A model generated the notes under the pieces. That model saw only the letters and a program-made list of their open reading frames with translations, ran no database searches and had not been told where the DNA came from. Positions 14,371 to 24,640 of a stretch of DNA of 64,000 nt are shown one piece after another. Position numbers and translations under genes: made by a program. How positions within the stretch are numbered: position 1 is the first letter of the stretch; each line of letters opens with the position of its first letter. The stretch covers positions 62,001 through 126,000 of the forward strand of contig BPQB01000036.1 in the NCBI GenBank assembly GCA_019973155.2, given 5' to 3'. The stretch comes from Phanerochaete sordida. Lineage: Eukaryota > Basidiomycota > Agaricomycetes > Polyporales > Phanerochaetaceae.

Positions 14371-15540
14371 ACGGTGAGAACGAGATTGCGCGGAGAACAA
14401 AGGAAAGATACCGAAAAGCACGAGAAGGCTGGTTGAACGAGCGGCGAGCGACGGTGGCTACGAGCGCGCCGCCGCTGACAGCCCTCGCGGTAAGTCGTCG
14501 ACGACGCTGTACATGTGCTGACCAATATATTTCTTTGAACCTTCACATTAAATGAATAGGAGGAACTTACCTTGGCAGAGCCAGCCGCGCCGGGTCTGGG
14601 TCCGAACTTGAAGACGTCGCGAGTGGGTGGCTTCGGATGGAAGCGGCGGCGCGGACGCCTAACGACTGGCGAAGAACGACATCAACGAAGTGAATAGGAA
14701 GCAAGCAAGAGACTCACCAACATGGCTACGACGCGAGGTGACCCGAGGCGTGGCTACATATGCGGCTGCACGGGGGCCAGCACGATGCCCAGGGCCTAAC
14801 GAGCAACAAAGCCCTTGCTGCACGAGGACAGCAAGGGCAGGAGCCGACGCAGAGCCAACCCGCTTGCACCCCGACGGTGCGGAGAGGGAGTGCCTCGCCG
14901 TGACTTGGCGGCGGGACAGTTCGTCGGGGCACGTCGAGGAGCGCGGCACCGCAGACGACGTCCAGCTGCAGGAGCGGTATCGGCAAGTGTCAGGCGGACG
15001 ATCCACGGACCAGCACGGCGAGGACGTACCTGCACGAAGACCTTCAACGCCGGCGAGCACGCGCACCGACGCCTGCGCTCAGCGAGGCCCTTGAACGCGG
15101 CCGCGGAGTCGCGGACGTAGCCACTCGCACGGCGTACGCGCCCGCACGAACGGGCAGGACCGGCGAATGAGCTGCGGGGTTAGGGTCAGTACGACGATGC
15201 AGCATCGAACGTCGCGCGTACGTACCGAGGGGCACCTGGAGGGCACTGAGCGAGCCGGCGCCGCCGCCTGGGAAGACGGCGGCGCCGAGGGACAATTAGT
15301 TTAGCTAGCTTAGGTAGTAATGTACAGGCTGGTGCAGTGTGCTAGGGAACTACTAGAGATTAGTGAAGTATCATTCCTACCGGACGCCGTTGACGACGAG
15401 CGCATTGCGCTCTCGTGAACAGAAGGTTGTGGTGTCAGTTGGGCAAAGGAAGCCGTCGAGGGGTGCCGTATCGCGCGTCGAGGACCATCTGTCTATGGTA
15501 TAGAGGTCAGTAGTGTGAAAGTGTCGTAGATAACAAGTGT

Positions 15541-15900
15541 ACTTACTCCGGGTAGTACGGGACGTCTATGAAGTAGGACCGTCTATGAGATGGCATGTTA
15601 GTAAGTGTAATGAACAGAGAATGACAAGAGCTACTTACAAGGTTTTGTACATTTCGAGAGGTTTGAGGGAGTCAGATATAAGTGTTACGGCTACCTGATA
15701 GTAACTTCGCGCGGCCCACTAGAAGGCCTCGCGCATCTTTACCCTACGTCTCATAATTAGCACAAGGCCCTTAGGATAACGAACGAGATGATTACTTACC
15801 GCGCGTCCGAGTATTGATACAGCGCGAGCCCGCCTATACGAACGTCAGCGAGACGCTATTATAGGTAGACGAACGTACTTACCGACAAAGCCGAGCTGGT
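15541..15900 (-). repeat. Micro-exon module B
   Basis: Exon 15582-15547 is exactly 36 nt, flanked by CTCATAG and GTAAGT. It is followed by the SLKPLEMYKTL-type exon with GTAAGT, the ACCCTACGTCTCATAATTAG block, and a 34-nt exon ending at about 15801 that corresponds to one in module D. Confidence 0.6.
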
Positions 15901-16224
15901 GCGGCGACAGTCGAGAGTTTTGGGAGCGAGCGGGGGCCCAAGGTTCAGCGGACGGCGACGACGACGCGGGGCGCAACAACTATGTGGCCGCTAGTGGGCG
16001 CGCGTCCGCGGGAGCACCAGCAGCAGGGCATCTGTGCATCTGTAAGTGGGCGAGCATCAGCATAAGCTTGCACGCAGTAAGTAGGACTACGTACCGACGT
16101 TGAAGCCGTGCTCGCGCATGCGGGGCCGACCCTGCGCTCACAGCTGGCGCCGTCCTGCTCGTCGACGTCAAGGTATCTAAAGTAATTAGGTTAGCGGTGT
16201 GCGAAGGCCGCGGGTAAGAAATGT

Positions 16225-16500
16225 ACTTACAGTGTCTTGTACGGGACGTCTTCGAAGTGAGACTGCCTGCGAGATGGGAGCATTAGTAAGTGTAATGAAC
16301 CTGTAGTGGACGAAGAGGATTACTTACTGGGTCTAGTACATTTCGAGAGGTTTGAGAGGGTCGGTCGTAGGCGACGACGCGGCTTGGTCGTAGCGCGGCG
16401 CGGGCTCATGATGCGCGTGTGAGGCTGGACCTGTACCGACAGCGGTGCGCCGTCTCGCTCACCGAAGTAAATGCATCTAGAGTAAATGGGTCAGCAAAGC
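16225..16500 (-). repeat. Micro-exon module C
   Basis: Exon 16266-16231, 36 nt, lies between CTCGCAG and GTAAGT and differs at two positions from the module D exon. The second exon type (CTCTCAAACCTCTCGAAATG) follows. This module lacks the ACCCTACGTCTCATAATTAG block, so it is a partial unit. Confidence 0.6.
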
Positions 16501-16526
16501 ACCAAGGCCACGGATAACAAGACAGT

Positions 16527-17170
16527 ACTTACAGTGTTTTGTACGGGACGTCTTCGAAGTAAGACTGCCTGCGAAACGGAGCATTAGTCAGTGTAACGAG
16601 CCACTAGTGAACAGCGAGAATTACTTACCGGGTCTAGTACACTTCGAGAGGTTTGAGAGGGTCGGTCGTAGGCAGTGGGGCCGCTTGGTAGTAGTAGTAC
16701 GACGCGGCCTCGCGCATCTCTACCCTACGTCTCATAATTAGCGCGAGATCTACAGATTACGAAAGAAACAATTACTTACCGCGTGTTATAGTGTCCGTAT
16801 AGCGCGAGCACGTCTATATGAAGGTCAGTGAGACGTTGTCATAATTGTAGGGACAGTACTTACTGACAAAACCGAGCCGGCACGGGGAGATGCCATGGCG
16901 GCAGCGGTCGACGGTGCCGAGAGCGAGCGGGGGCCCGGACGGCGGGCGCGGGCCTTGGCCTGATTGAGCGACGGCCGCGCTATGGGACACATCGTCGACG
17001 GGTAGTCAACGCCGCGCGGCCATGGTTGAGGTCTCGAACGCGGTGCCGGCGCCGAGGTTCGATGCCGACGCGGACGCCAGTGAGCCAGTGTCGACGCGGG
17101 CACCAGCAGTGGGGCACCTGCGAGAGCGTCAGCATGAGCACAGGCTTTTGAAATGTAAGTAACAATACTT
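16527..17170 (-). repeat. Micro-exon module D
   Basis: Exon 16568-16533, 36 nt, with TTCGCAG acceptor and GTAAGT donor. It also has the CTCTCAAACCTCTCGAAGTG exon, the ACCCTACGTCTCATAATTAG block and the 34-nt exon 16813-16780. It is the most complete of the four modules. Confidence 0.6.
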
Positions 17171-17411
17171 ACCGGCACGGGCGAGACTGCGCTCCCGCGG
17201 CCGCTCGAGGTACCGCGTTACCGAGTCGAGCTGTTATAAGCAAGGGATTAGCGTCGAAGCGTAGGAGAATGCGCGCGAAGTACTTACCTGGCGAGCAGCA
17301 TGTAGTGCTAACGAGTAAATGAACGCGATATTAGTACCGCTACAGCAAAGTTTGTTGAGTGTGCTTACCTTCGTAGACGTGCGTTCGGTGCCGGGCTAGC
17401 AGCGCTACGGT
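16780..17411 (-). CDS. Partial unrecognised protein spread over micro-exons
   Basis: Five consecutive predicted exons, 17411-17369 (43 nt), 17307-17288 (20 nt), 17230-17173 (58 nt), 17117-16864 (254 nt) and 16813-16780 (34 nt), splice into one uninterrupted reading frame. It starts TVALLARHRTHVYE, continues ALHAARQ and LDSVTRYLERPRE, and runs into a Pro/Arg/Ala-rich stretch. Every junction has a consensus donor, branch point and acceptor. The first exon is unknown: a minus-strand ATG at 17542 followed by a GC-type donor is possible. After 16780 no acceptor choice gives an open frame I trust. No domain is recognised. The open frame in GC-rich sequence is suggestive but not proof of coding. Confidence 0.4.
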
Positions 17412-17783
17412 CTGCGGTAACAGAAGGTTAGTAGGGCGGTACGCGAAGTTGAATGCGAAAGCGAACGCTGGGATACCTAGAGGTTAACGAGAGGTAAGTA
17501 TTCATTGAAGGGGTTCGGAGAGTAAAGACTTGCCTGCATAGCCGTCGCGCGCCGCGGGCGTGGCTGAGCGTGCAGCGCGCCGGTCCAGTAATCGGGGTTC
17601 GCGAATGGCGGCGTTCGCAAGGGGCGGCGGGGCGAGCGGACGGCGGACGTCGAGGGCGAAGGTCGTAGTCGTGCAACGACGGCGGGCCGGAGTCTGGGAG
17701 GGAGGTGAAGTGCAATGTCAGAGGAGAGGAGAGGAGGGGAGAGGAGGAGCTGGGATGCCGAGACAGGCTGCTCGAGCGCACCT

Positions 17784-17789
17784 CTTATA
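17784..17789 (-). promoter_or_regulatory. Candidate TATA box of the micro-exon locus
   Basis: TATAAG on the minus strand, 370 bases above the first confidently placed exon. No other core element is visible. Confidence 0.35.
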
Positions 17790-17799
17790 CGCGTCGAGC

Positions 17800-19440
17800 A
17801 GCCGTCCGGACCCCACACACCTCTCGCAACTTGCGTCCGGTGTCCCTGCTTCGCCGAGTCGCCCGCGTCCGTTGCCGGCCGGAAGACTGGGGCGCAAGGG
17901 AAACGGGCAGGACCCGTGTCCCTTTCGCCCTAGCCCGCGGCGTCGCACGCCGCGCAGGCGACGAAGCGACGCTAGCGTTGTCGTAAGATGGTGGCGCCGC
18001 TTGATGGGCGCTCGTGGTCACCATCCGACTCGCCGAGGCCGCAAAATGTGTTGTAACGGGGGAGGAGGCGGAGGAGGTGCCTGCTGCGTTCTGACGCGTT
18101 CCTGCACATCTTCTAAAAAAACCGGGCAGTCAGTGCTTCCAAATAGCATCGTACCGGCGTCTAGCATGCCCTGGGGGCCGCGAAATGGGTGGCGGAACGC
18201 ACCTGAGGGAGGGGGCGACCGCGCGAGTGCAGGGCAGGTGCGGCGGCGCGGCAGCGAGAAGACCGCGAATCTGCCCACGTACGCTTCCGTAGACCCATCC
18301 GACGCGAAGTCAGACGAAATGTCAGCGCCGTATCACCGTCTGATGGTTACGAAACGTACCTGCGCGACCTCCGCCGTGCTGGCCCCTCCGCACTCTCGCG
18401 CGAGCCTGGAAGCTCGCGCGCGCGGCATGCGGCCGATTTTCGCCAAGTCTCGCGTCCTACAGTATGGTAGCCGGTAGACTCAGCCGTGCATAGCCACATG
18501 CAAGCGCTCGAAGAGCTCACCGTCGTCTGCAGAGTCGGCGAGGGCGGGAGGTCGAAATTGGAGGCAGAGGCTCGAGGAGAAAGCGCGCGCAAAGGCTTCG
18601 TGGCGTCGCACGTTTCCGGACAAAACAGGCGCCCATAATCTTGATAGCCCGCGCACTTTCCGTCTTCCCTCTACCACCACGACCGCCGAATAAAATCTCT
18701 CGCAAATTGCAGACCGGATTCTGTGGGTATACGCGCTTGCATTGCAGGTATTTTCATAGCAAAATTGGGCGTGGAATATCCCGACGACGTCGACTCTTGG
18801 CGCACTCTCGAGTCTCGGACGAGAGTCGATCCTGTCATCCAACGCTTCGCACGCCGTCTGCGCGTGTGACAGGTTTTCCTGCAAGGTAGGGGCTAGGTGC
18901 CCATTCCTCTCCTCGCTGCCCGTACGCCCCATATTGCCTGGAGTATCAGCCGGGCCGCGCGCACAGCACTTGAATCTACGAAGCGGCGCCCTCGCAAAGC
19001 CCATCAAGACGAAAGCTCCGCTCGGAATGCCCACGCTTGACACTGCCCCCGTGTGAATTTCTGTCAAGCTTTTGCCGATGTCCGTGTCGAATGTGCATGC
19101 CGTTACGGCGCCGTGCCGCGGCCCCGCCGGCGACGACAAGGAGGATCCAATACACATTTAGCACAGCCTCGCGTTTCTGCTACACTGCAACGAGTGCAAG
19201 GGACAGATGTTTCCTCGCAATATTGCGGTGGCTGTCGAGTCCCGCGCAGGTCGCGCGCGCGGCGCACAGCGTACGGGAGGGCTCGTGAGTCACGAACCCT
19301 CACGCGCGTAGTGCGCCGGGCTCGCAGCTGCTTCGCGAGGCTGTCCGGCGCTCCGCGTCGTCTCGCGTTTGGGCCTCGGCTGCTTCGCGAGTCTCGCACG
19401 CAGCACGGGACATCTGTCGACCGCCGCGCTAGCGCACGGG
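17800..19440. other. Region without a supported gene
   Basis: The longest frames (17560-18477 plus, 18480-19157 minus) match no family I know and show no splice structure. Nothing else stands out up to the left LTR. Confidence 0.4.
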
Positions 19441-19656
19441 TGTAAAGAAGTGGGGATAATACGCAGGCAGTAACGATAAGAAGCTCGTGTTCAACGCTCT
19501 GAGGCCCTCCGGGCCTCCTTATATACAGGACGGTATTACTCGAAATTTCTACGGATAATCCCTGGCTGACTAAGCCCGACGTCATCCCATTTCCAGCGCA
19601 TTCTCTCGCGCCCCACTGCCACATGCGCACATGCGGGGGTCGACGACGTTCCAACA
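19441..19656 (-). repeat. 3' LTR (element reads on minus strand)
   Basis: 216 bases, TG...CA termini in plus-strand reading. On the minus strand it holds TATATAAGG near 19518-19526, as expected of a U3 promoter. Confidence 0.93.
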
Positions 19657-19670
19657 CTCCCCCTCGAGCC
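19657..19670 (-). other. Polypurine tract
   Basis: GGCTCGAGGGGGAG on the minus strand directly abuts the 3' LTR, the usual place of the plus-strand priming tract. Confidence 0.7.
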
Positions 19671-19708
19671 CGCATGTGCCATAGAAGGCAATCCCGACGC
19701 GGACGGCG

Positions 19709-20602
19709 CTACAGCGCGAAGCCGTCCCGAGTCCGCTGGAAGGTTTCGACGATACCGTCGTCGAAACGTTCCATGACGTCACCGGATTCCTGACACCAGA
19801 ATCCGAAATCCACGCCAACGTCGGCGTGCTCTTTCTTCGCCTTCGGGCATTCGTTCCGGTAATGCCCCTTCTCCTTGCACTCGAAGCAAGTTATGTCCTC
19901 GCGGCGCTGACGGCGCTTCGGTTTCGCAGCGTACGCGGCCTCGGGTCTGGATTCCTGCACGAGGTTTCGGCGCTTTTCCTCGTTCAGCAGGCGGCGCATC
20001 ACGTAGTCATAGTTCGGTGATGGCTTCTTCTCCCCCGATTCGTCCGCATCGTCCGTAGCACCGGTATCCTCGATGTACGACTCAATAGCGGTAACAATAT
20101 TCTCGTACTCTTCCGGCAAGCTCGCCAAGAGCACCGTGACCTTCAACATGTCCGAGATATCGACCTTCACGTCGACCAAGGCTTGGTAATAGTCCTGGAA
20201 GCGGTTCAGGTGATCCTGCATGGACACATCCGGCTCTTTCCTGAGCAAGAGGAAACGGCGCATCAGTGCCATCCGATTCGCCCAGCCGGCGTTCTCATGC
20301 GTCTCCTTGAGAATCCGCCACATCTCTTTCGGGTCTGTGGTCTTCCGGATCAACGGCAGCTGACCGTCCGACACATGCAAGGCGATCTCCGCTGCGGCAA
20401 GCTTCGCGCGCTTGTCCCATGCAGCCTGCGCTCTCGCATTCGCGACTGGTCTCGGCTCCTCCCCGGACACCAAACCCCACAGTTCCTTGCGGAACAAATG
20501 CATCTCCATACGGTACTTCCACGTGTACCAATTGGAGTCGTGCAACAGCTCGAAACGCGACGATCCGCCGCTGAATCCGCTGCCCTCGGCACGTCCTTCC
20601 AT
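19709..20602 (-). CDS. Copia-type Gag polyprotein with zinc knuckle
   Basis: Single-exon frame of 297 residues from the ATG at 20602. The middle part matches the UBN2/copia gag pattern (W..WK near the start, then a helical region with LLLRKEPDVSMQDHLNRF and LLASLPEEYENIV). A CCHC zinc knuckle CFECKEKGHYRNEC lies near residues 239-252, preceded by a basic KPKRRQRRE. Gag packages the element RNA into virus-like particles. The frame ends 52 bases before the LTR with no pol sequence in any frame. It is unbroken, as expected for a recently active element. Confidence 0.92.
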   Translation of the reverse strand: MEGRAEGSGFSGGSSRFELLHDSNWYTWKYRMEMHLFRKELWGLVSGEEPRPVANARAQAAWDKRAKLAAAEIALHVSDGQLPLIRKTTDPKEMWRILKETHENAGWANRMALMRRFLLLRKEPDVSMQDHLNRFQDYYQALVDVKVDISDMLKVTVLLASLPEEYENIVTAIESYIEDTGATDDADESGEKKPSPNYDYVMRRLLNEEKRRNLVQESRPEAAYAAKPKRRQRREDITCFECKEKGHYRNECPKAKKEHADVGVDFGFWCQESGDVMERFDDGIVETFQRTRDGFAL

Positions 20603-20645
20603 ACTAGGCAAGTGCCACAAAGTCGATGACTAAGCAATCACGAAC

Positions 20646-20807
20646 GGCGTAGAAACGCCCACGGCTCGACAGCCAAACGAAACGCGTAGAAACGCAACGG
20701 CGTAGACACGCCAACCAACGACAACCGCGTAGAGACGCGAGCACGGGTAGAAACCCAACCGGTGTAGAAACACCAACGGCTAGACAGCCAAACGGCGTGG
20801 AAACGCC
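20646..20807 (-). repeat. Array of nine small hairpins in the retrotransposon leader
   Basis: Between primer-binding site and gag lie nine short inverted repeats at 12-24 base spacing: 20646-20659, 20663-20674, 20684-20695, 20699-20712, 20726-20739, 20745-20756, 20761-20774, 20778-20789 and 20794-20807. In plus-strand reading each has a 3-4 bp stem around a six-base loop, for example GGCG-TAGAAA-CGCC, CGCG-TAGAGA-CGCG, GGG-TAGAAA-CCC, GGTG-TAGAAA-CACC, GGC-TAGACA-GCC. Stem bases change in pairs while the loop stays near TAGAAA. Spacers are short and rich in AAC. Because the stems are palindromic the minus-strand RNA forms them too. A role in dimerisation or packaging is inference. Confidence 0.85.
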
Positions 20808-20883
20808 CAAACGACGATGAACGGGTAAGCGCGGGTGGTCCGCCGGAGCACGAAAAGCAGAGTCGAGAGGGTTACTGCCCTTC

Positions 20884-20896
20884 GGGGCTCATAACC
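20884..20896 (-). other. Primer-binding-site-like sequence
   Basis: GGTTATGAGCCCC on the minus strand directly follows the 5' LTR (20897-21112). Position fits a tRNA primer site; the matching tRNA was not identified. Confidence 0.5.
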
Positions 20897-21112
20897 TGTA
20901 AAGAAGTGGGGATAATACGCAGGCAGTAACGATAAGAAGCTCGTGTTCAACGCTCTGAGGCCCTCCGGGCCTCCTTATATACAGGACGGTATTACTCGAA
21001 ATTTCTACGGATAATCCCTGGCTGACTAAGCCCGACGTCATCCCATTTCCAGCGCATTCTCTCGCGCCCCACTGCCACATGCGCACATGCGGGGGTCGAC
21101 GACGTTCCAACA
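20897..21112 (-). repeat. 5' LTR (element reads on minus strand)
   Basis: Same 216 bases as the LTR at 19441. Flanked on its right by ACGGG, the same five bases that precede the left LTR. Confidence 0.93.
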
Positions 21113-22150
21113 ACGGGGATCGCACGGGCACCTACGCGATGACACACGAGACGGACAAGTGTCCCCGAGAACCCTTGCACTGGGTGATGTGCAGATACTT
21201 GGCCTGCCCCTCACGAGAATCTGTACACTGGTAGCTAGGATAACAAAATGGAACAGTGTATGTAGATTTTCGAGTTATTGACAGAGAGAAAGGGCTCATC
21301 CAATGAATGAACTATCACTGGGTGGGCCATTCCTCACTGGCAAAATCTCAATTAGAGTGTTAGTGATTTTTTTAATGGCCGAGAGTGACCAATATTGCCC
21401 GCTGATGCCCCGAGCACCGGTTGCGAGGGCACAGCAGGTTATCCGAGTGAACGATGCCCCTGATGGAAGGTCTGGTGAGGTGACGCAAAAGGTTTCGAGG
21501 CGACGGAGGGAGGCGTTTCGGAATTTTTTCTTGATGCTCGGGGCGCCGGAAGGCAGGGAGACAGTCCCGCACAGACTGTCTCGCTGTCCTCCTCCCCCCT
21601 CTCACACCACCACCACCAGCCAACGGTGCCGGCAAGTACCCTCTCATTTTTGTTCTCACTTGTGCTCAGTCCGATTGCTCTAGATGGCTACAAGATGACC
21701 TAGACTACCCACACCACTCCCTACAATCTCGCAATTTCCCGTTACACCTCGCGCAACACTCACACACCCCGTCCATTCATGTCCTGACACCCTGGCGCAC
21801 GCCTTTCACATACACCTCGCGCCGCCGAGACGACCGCTCGCACGCCAGGAACGCCCCGACGCACTCACGGCCGCCCGACGAGCGAGGCCTTTCCTTTCCT
21901 ACATATCCATTTCGGCCGCCGCTACACGCCTGCGGGGGGCTCATTCCCGACAGGCCTCGCGACAGCTCCCTTTCCGTATCACTTTCTCGGCACCCGCGGC
22001 GCAGCCGCCCCGCGGGCACCCTGTTCGCGCGCGGCAGCTCGCCGCGCTCCCTGAAGATGTCCACTTTCACTTAGCGGCGGACTCGCAGGAGCGGCCCGCT
22101 CCTGTCGAGCAACCGCGTCCCGTCTCATACGTGCACATTCCCTGATTGTG
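21113..22150. other. Region without a supported gene
   Basis: Contains AT-richer stretches (21230-21370) and a C-rich segment near 21585-21630. I see no gene, RNA or repeat here. Confidence 0.4.
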
Positions 22151-22569
22151 GCGGTGGCGCGCTCGACGGGGCATGACTTCCCGCCGAGACGCGCCAGCCG
22201 CGGCTGCCTGTCTCTGCGCGCGACGCGAGCCCCGCACCGCGCTTCCCTAAGATGCCTAACGTGCAGGGCGACGCGACGCAGCTGCGTGCGCCGCCCGAGC
22301 CGGGCCTGTCCGCGATGTCCATCGGTCGGCCATTTCGTCGTTCGCGCGCGGCTCGCGCGAAGACCCGCCGTCCGCGCCTGGACGGCCTCGCGGCGGCGCG
22401 TTCGAGGCTCGCAGAGGCGTGGCGCACATGGGCGTCCGAGGGCCGGAGACGTTGAGGGTCGAGGTAGAGGTCGAGGGTTGATACCGGAGAGGGTCGCGGA
22501 AACGGCGACGGCGGGCACGGGAACGACGATGAGGACCGCGCCGGGGCCCCGCCAGCACGGGAGACGTCA

Positions 22570-24640
22570 AGAACACGAGTCTGCACGCAAAAACGTCAGA
22601 ATCTGCACGCCTCGAAGACCTCAAATTACGACTTACCTCTGCCGACCGGCCGCCGCGCACGAACATCCCGCCGCCGCCACCGCGAATCGTCGAAATCCCG
22701 CGATTCGCCTTGGTAGAACGCTGCGACGGGACGTTCCTCCACTCGTAGAGGGGTCCCCGAGGGCCAGATCGCGCGGGACAGGCGACGCCGTGCGGTCCCG
22801 CGTCGCGCCGCGCCGAGTCGATCTTCGGCGATCCCGCCACCCGCCCGCCGCGCAGAGCTCGCACGCGCGTCGCGCACGCTCCTCGAGGGTCGCGCGGTGT
22901 CCCTGGCGCAACATGGGTCGTCCGTGCGTCGCCGCTGCGCCTGCCGACTTCGACGGCGGACTTGGCGGTCCCGCGGCCGCCTCGCGCTCGACCCGCGCTC
23001 TGCCGCGCCGCCGCGAAGGCGCCGAGACGACGTATCGCCGTCCGGCGAGCGGCGTCGGGATGCGTTCTGTTGGGCGCGGCAGCGTGCACGTGCAGGAGGC
23101 TCGAGGGCGACACGTACCTTGCGCGGGAGGCCCGCCCCGGCGCCGAGGCCGAAAATCGAGTTCTCGCGACGGGCTCGCCGACGCGCGCGGAGCAGGATAC
23201 CTAGGGCACAAGCGCGTCAGCTACGAGAAACATGCGAGCAGCACAGAAGACGTACCATGCATCGCCGTCTCGCGGTCGCCGCCGCCGCCGCCGCCGCCAA
23301 TTCGACCCGAGATTCGTACGTCCCGCGACCGGGCCTAGGAGAGCTGCAAGGAGGCGTGTCAGCAGCACGAACGACGGAGATCGCGAAGCTTCACGCACCT
23401 CGGCCGCGCCTCCAGAAATTCCGAATCGATATTTCGACGTCCGCCGACCGGCGTCGAGGGCATCGCCGGTGAGTCCTTCGTCGCTGTTCACCGCTGCCGA
23501 GCGCGTTGTTGACGACGTTTTCGGCGGCGGCAGGGTCGTCTTCGAGCCAGGTCATGGATGGCTGCGGGCGCGAGGGTCAGCGTGGTCGACGGAGACCAGC
23601 GGAGGCGGCGCACCTCGAGTCCTGCCGTCTAGGCCCCGCCGTGGGCCGCATACAACGCCGCCGCCGCCGTCCGCAGGCCCCGGGATTCCGAAGCAAGATT
23701 TGGCGGTCCGGCGAGCAGGGTCGAGAGGCCGCGCTGCGGGTGAGTCGTCCGTGTTCGCGCGACGCTGTCCAACGCTGACTGCTCGTCGCGCGTAGCTCGG
23801 CTTGGGGTTCGGGCGTGCCGCAGCCGGGGCACTCGTCGAGGACGGCCTGGACGAGGTCTTGAGGCGCCCGCACGTCGCGCAGAGGGCGCGCGTCGTCGTC
23901 GAGGAGTCCCGCGAGTCCGAGTCGGTATTTGACCTTCCCGCGAGCAGCGTCGAGAGGCGGCGGTGAGTCGTCTATCTTCGCGCAGCGCTGGCGGCCGCTG
24001 ACTCGGCTCCAGAGGCGCAGACGGGCGTCGCGCGATCCAACTTGGGATCTGGGCTTCTCGCGGCCGCGGTGCTGATCGCCGCGGATCGTCCGCACGTCGC
24101 GCTAGAAGCGTTCGACGTCGTCGAGAGGCCCCGCAAGTCCGACTTGATATTTGGGTTTCCCGCGAGCGAGGTCGAGAGGCGGTAAGCCGGTTGTCTTCGC
24201 GCGGTGCCCGCGGTCGCTGAGGGCAATCCCGAAAGGCCGGCGCAATCCGACTTGAGATTTGGGCTTCCCGCGGCGTGGGTGCCGATCGTCGTGGGGCCTG
24301 CGTACATCGCGCAGAGGGCGCGCGTCGTCGTCGACAGGGTCCGGAAATCCGACTTGAGATTTGAGCTTCCCGCGAGCGGGGCGAAGCTGGCAAGTCGTTG
24401 ATCTTGCGCGCGGTGCGCACGATCGCTGACCGCATTCCAAGGTCCGCGCACCTCGACTTGAGATTTCGACATCCCGCGGCCGGGATAGCGATCGCCCGCA
24501 CGTCGCGCGAGAGGCGGCAGGCGTCGTCGAGAAGGGGCGGGAATCTGACTTGAGATTTCTCGTTCCGCCGGCGAGGGTCAAAGCGTCGTCGACGCGGGTG
24601 CGGAGGGTCGTCGAGAGCGTATCGGGCGGTCCTCTGCGGT
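22570..24640 (+). repeat. Degenerate tandem repeat of about 115 bases, some copies exon-like
   Basis: A motif close to TCCGACTTGAGATTTGGGCT followed by TCCCGCGAGC recurs about every 110-120 bases. The clear copies begin near 23910, 24038, 24145, 24248, 24345, 24450 and 24545; weaker ones lie near 23297, 23415 and 23690. Alternate copies resemble each other more than neighbours do, so the higher-order unit is a dimer. In one frame the unit encodes (K/E)SDLRFxLPAS. Plus-strand GTGAGT/GTAAGC donors and GCTGAC branch points fall between dimers. Confidence 0.7.

Larger units (their letters stand above)
11470..17790 (-). other. Intron-rich micro-exon locus built of repeated modules
   Basis: Read on the minus strand, this stretch carries about twenty close matches to G|GTAAGT donors (for example at 17368, 17287, 17172, 16863, 16779, 16532, 16230, 15546, 12004, 11640). 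Each is paired with a YAG acceptor preceded by TACTAAC/CTGAC-type branch points. The implied exons are mostly 20-60 nt, with a few of 100-250 nt. A minus-strand TATAAG (17784-17789) could be the promoter. Modules recur four times (about 11.9-12.2, 15.5-15.9, 16.2-16.5 and 16.5-17.2 kb). I do not recognise any protein domain. An open frame can be followed over part of it only. It could be a micro-exon protein gene, a spliced non-coding RNA, or a decaying tandem array. Confidence 0.5.
19441..21112 (-). mobile_element. Gag-only LTR retrotransposon, Ty1/copia type, non-autonomous
   Basis: Two 216-base LTRs (19441-19656 and 20897-21112) begin TGTAAAG and end CCAACA in plus-strand reading and look identical base for base. 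The insertion is flanked on both sides by the 5-base target duplication ACGGG. Orientation is minus: gag, the LTR TATA box (TATATAAGG on minus), a primer-binding-like site next to the right LTR and a purine tract next to the left LTR all agree. The element is only 1672 bases long and has no protease, integrase or reverse transcriptase, so it must be mobilised in trans. Identical LTRs imply a very recent insertion. Confidence 0.93.

Noticed and set aside
17560..18477. 305-codon plus frame near the start of the micro-exon locus
   Set aside because: Opposite strand has the TATA box and splice sites; the frame is Arg/Gly-rich with no domain.
18480..19157. 225-codon minus frame next to the retrotransposon
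   Set aside because: No recognisable domain, no splice structure, no promoter; length alone is not enough in this base composition.
20646..20807. CRISPR array
   Set aside because: The units are hairpins with changing stems and 3-10 base spacers inside a eukaryotic retrotransposon; there are no constant repeats with long spacers.
22570..24640. Plain minisatellite with no coding role
   Set aside because: Not fully excluded, but a conserved peptide motif plus regularly placed splice signals and a joined open frame made me list it as a possible gene.
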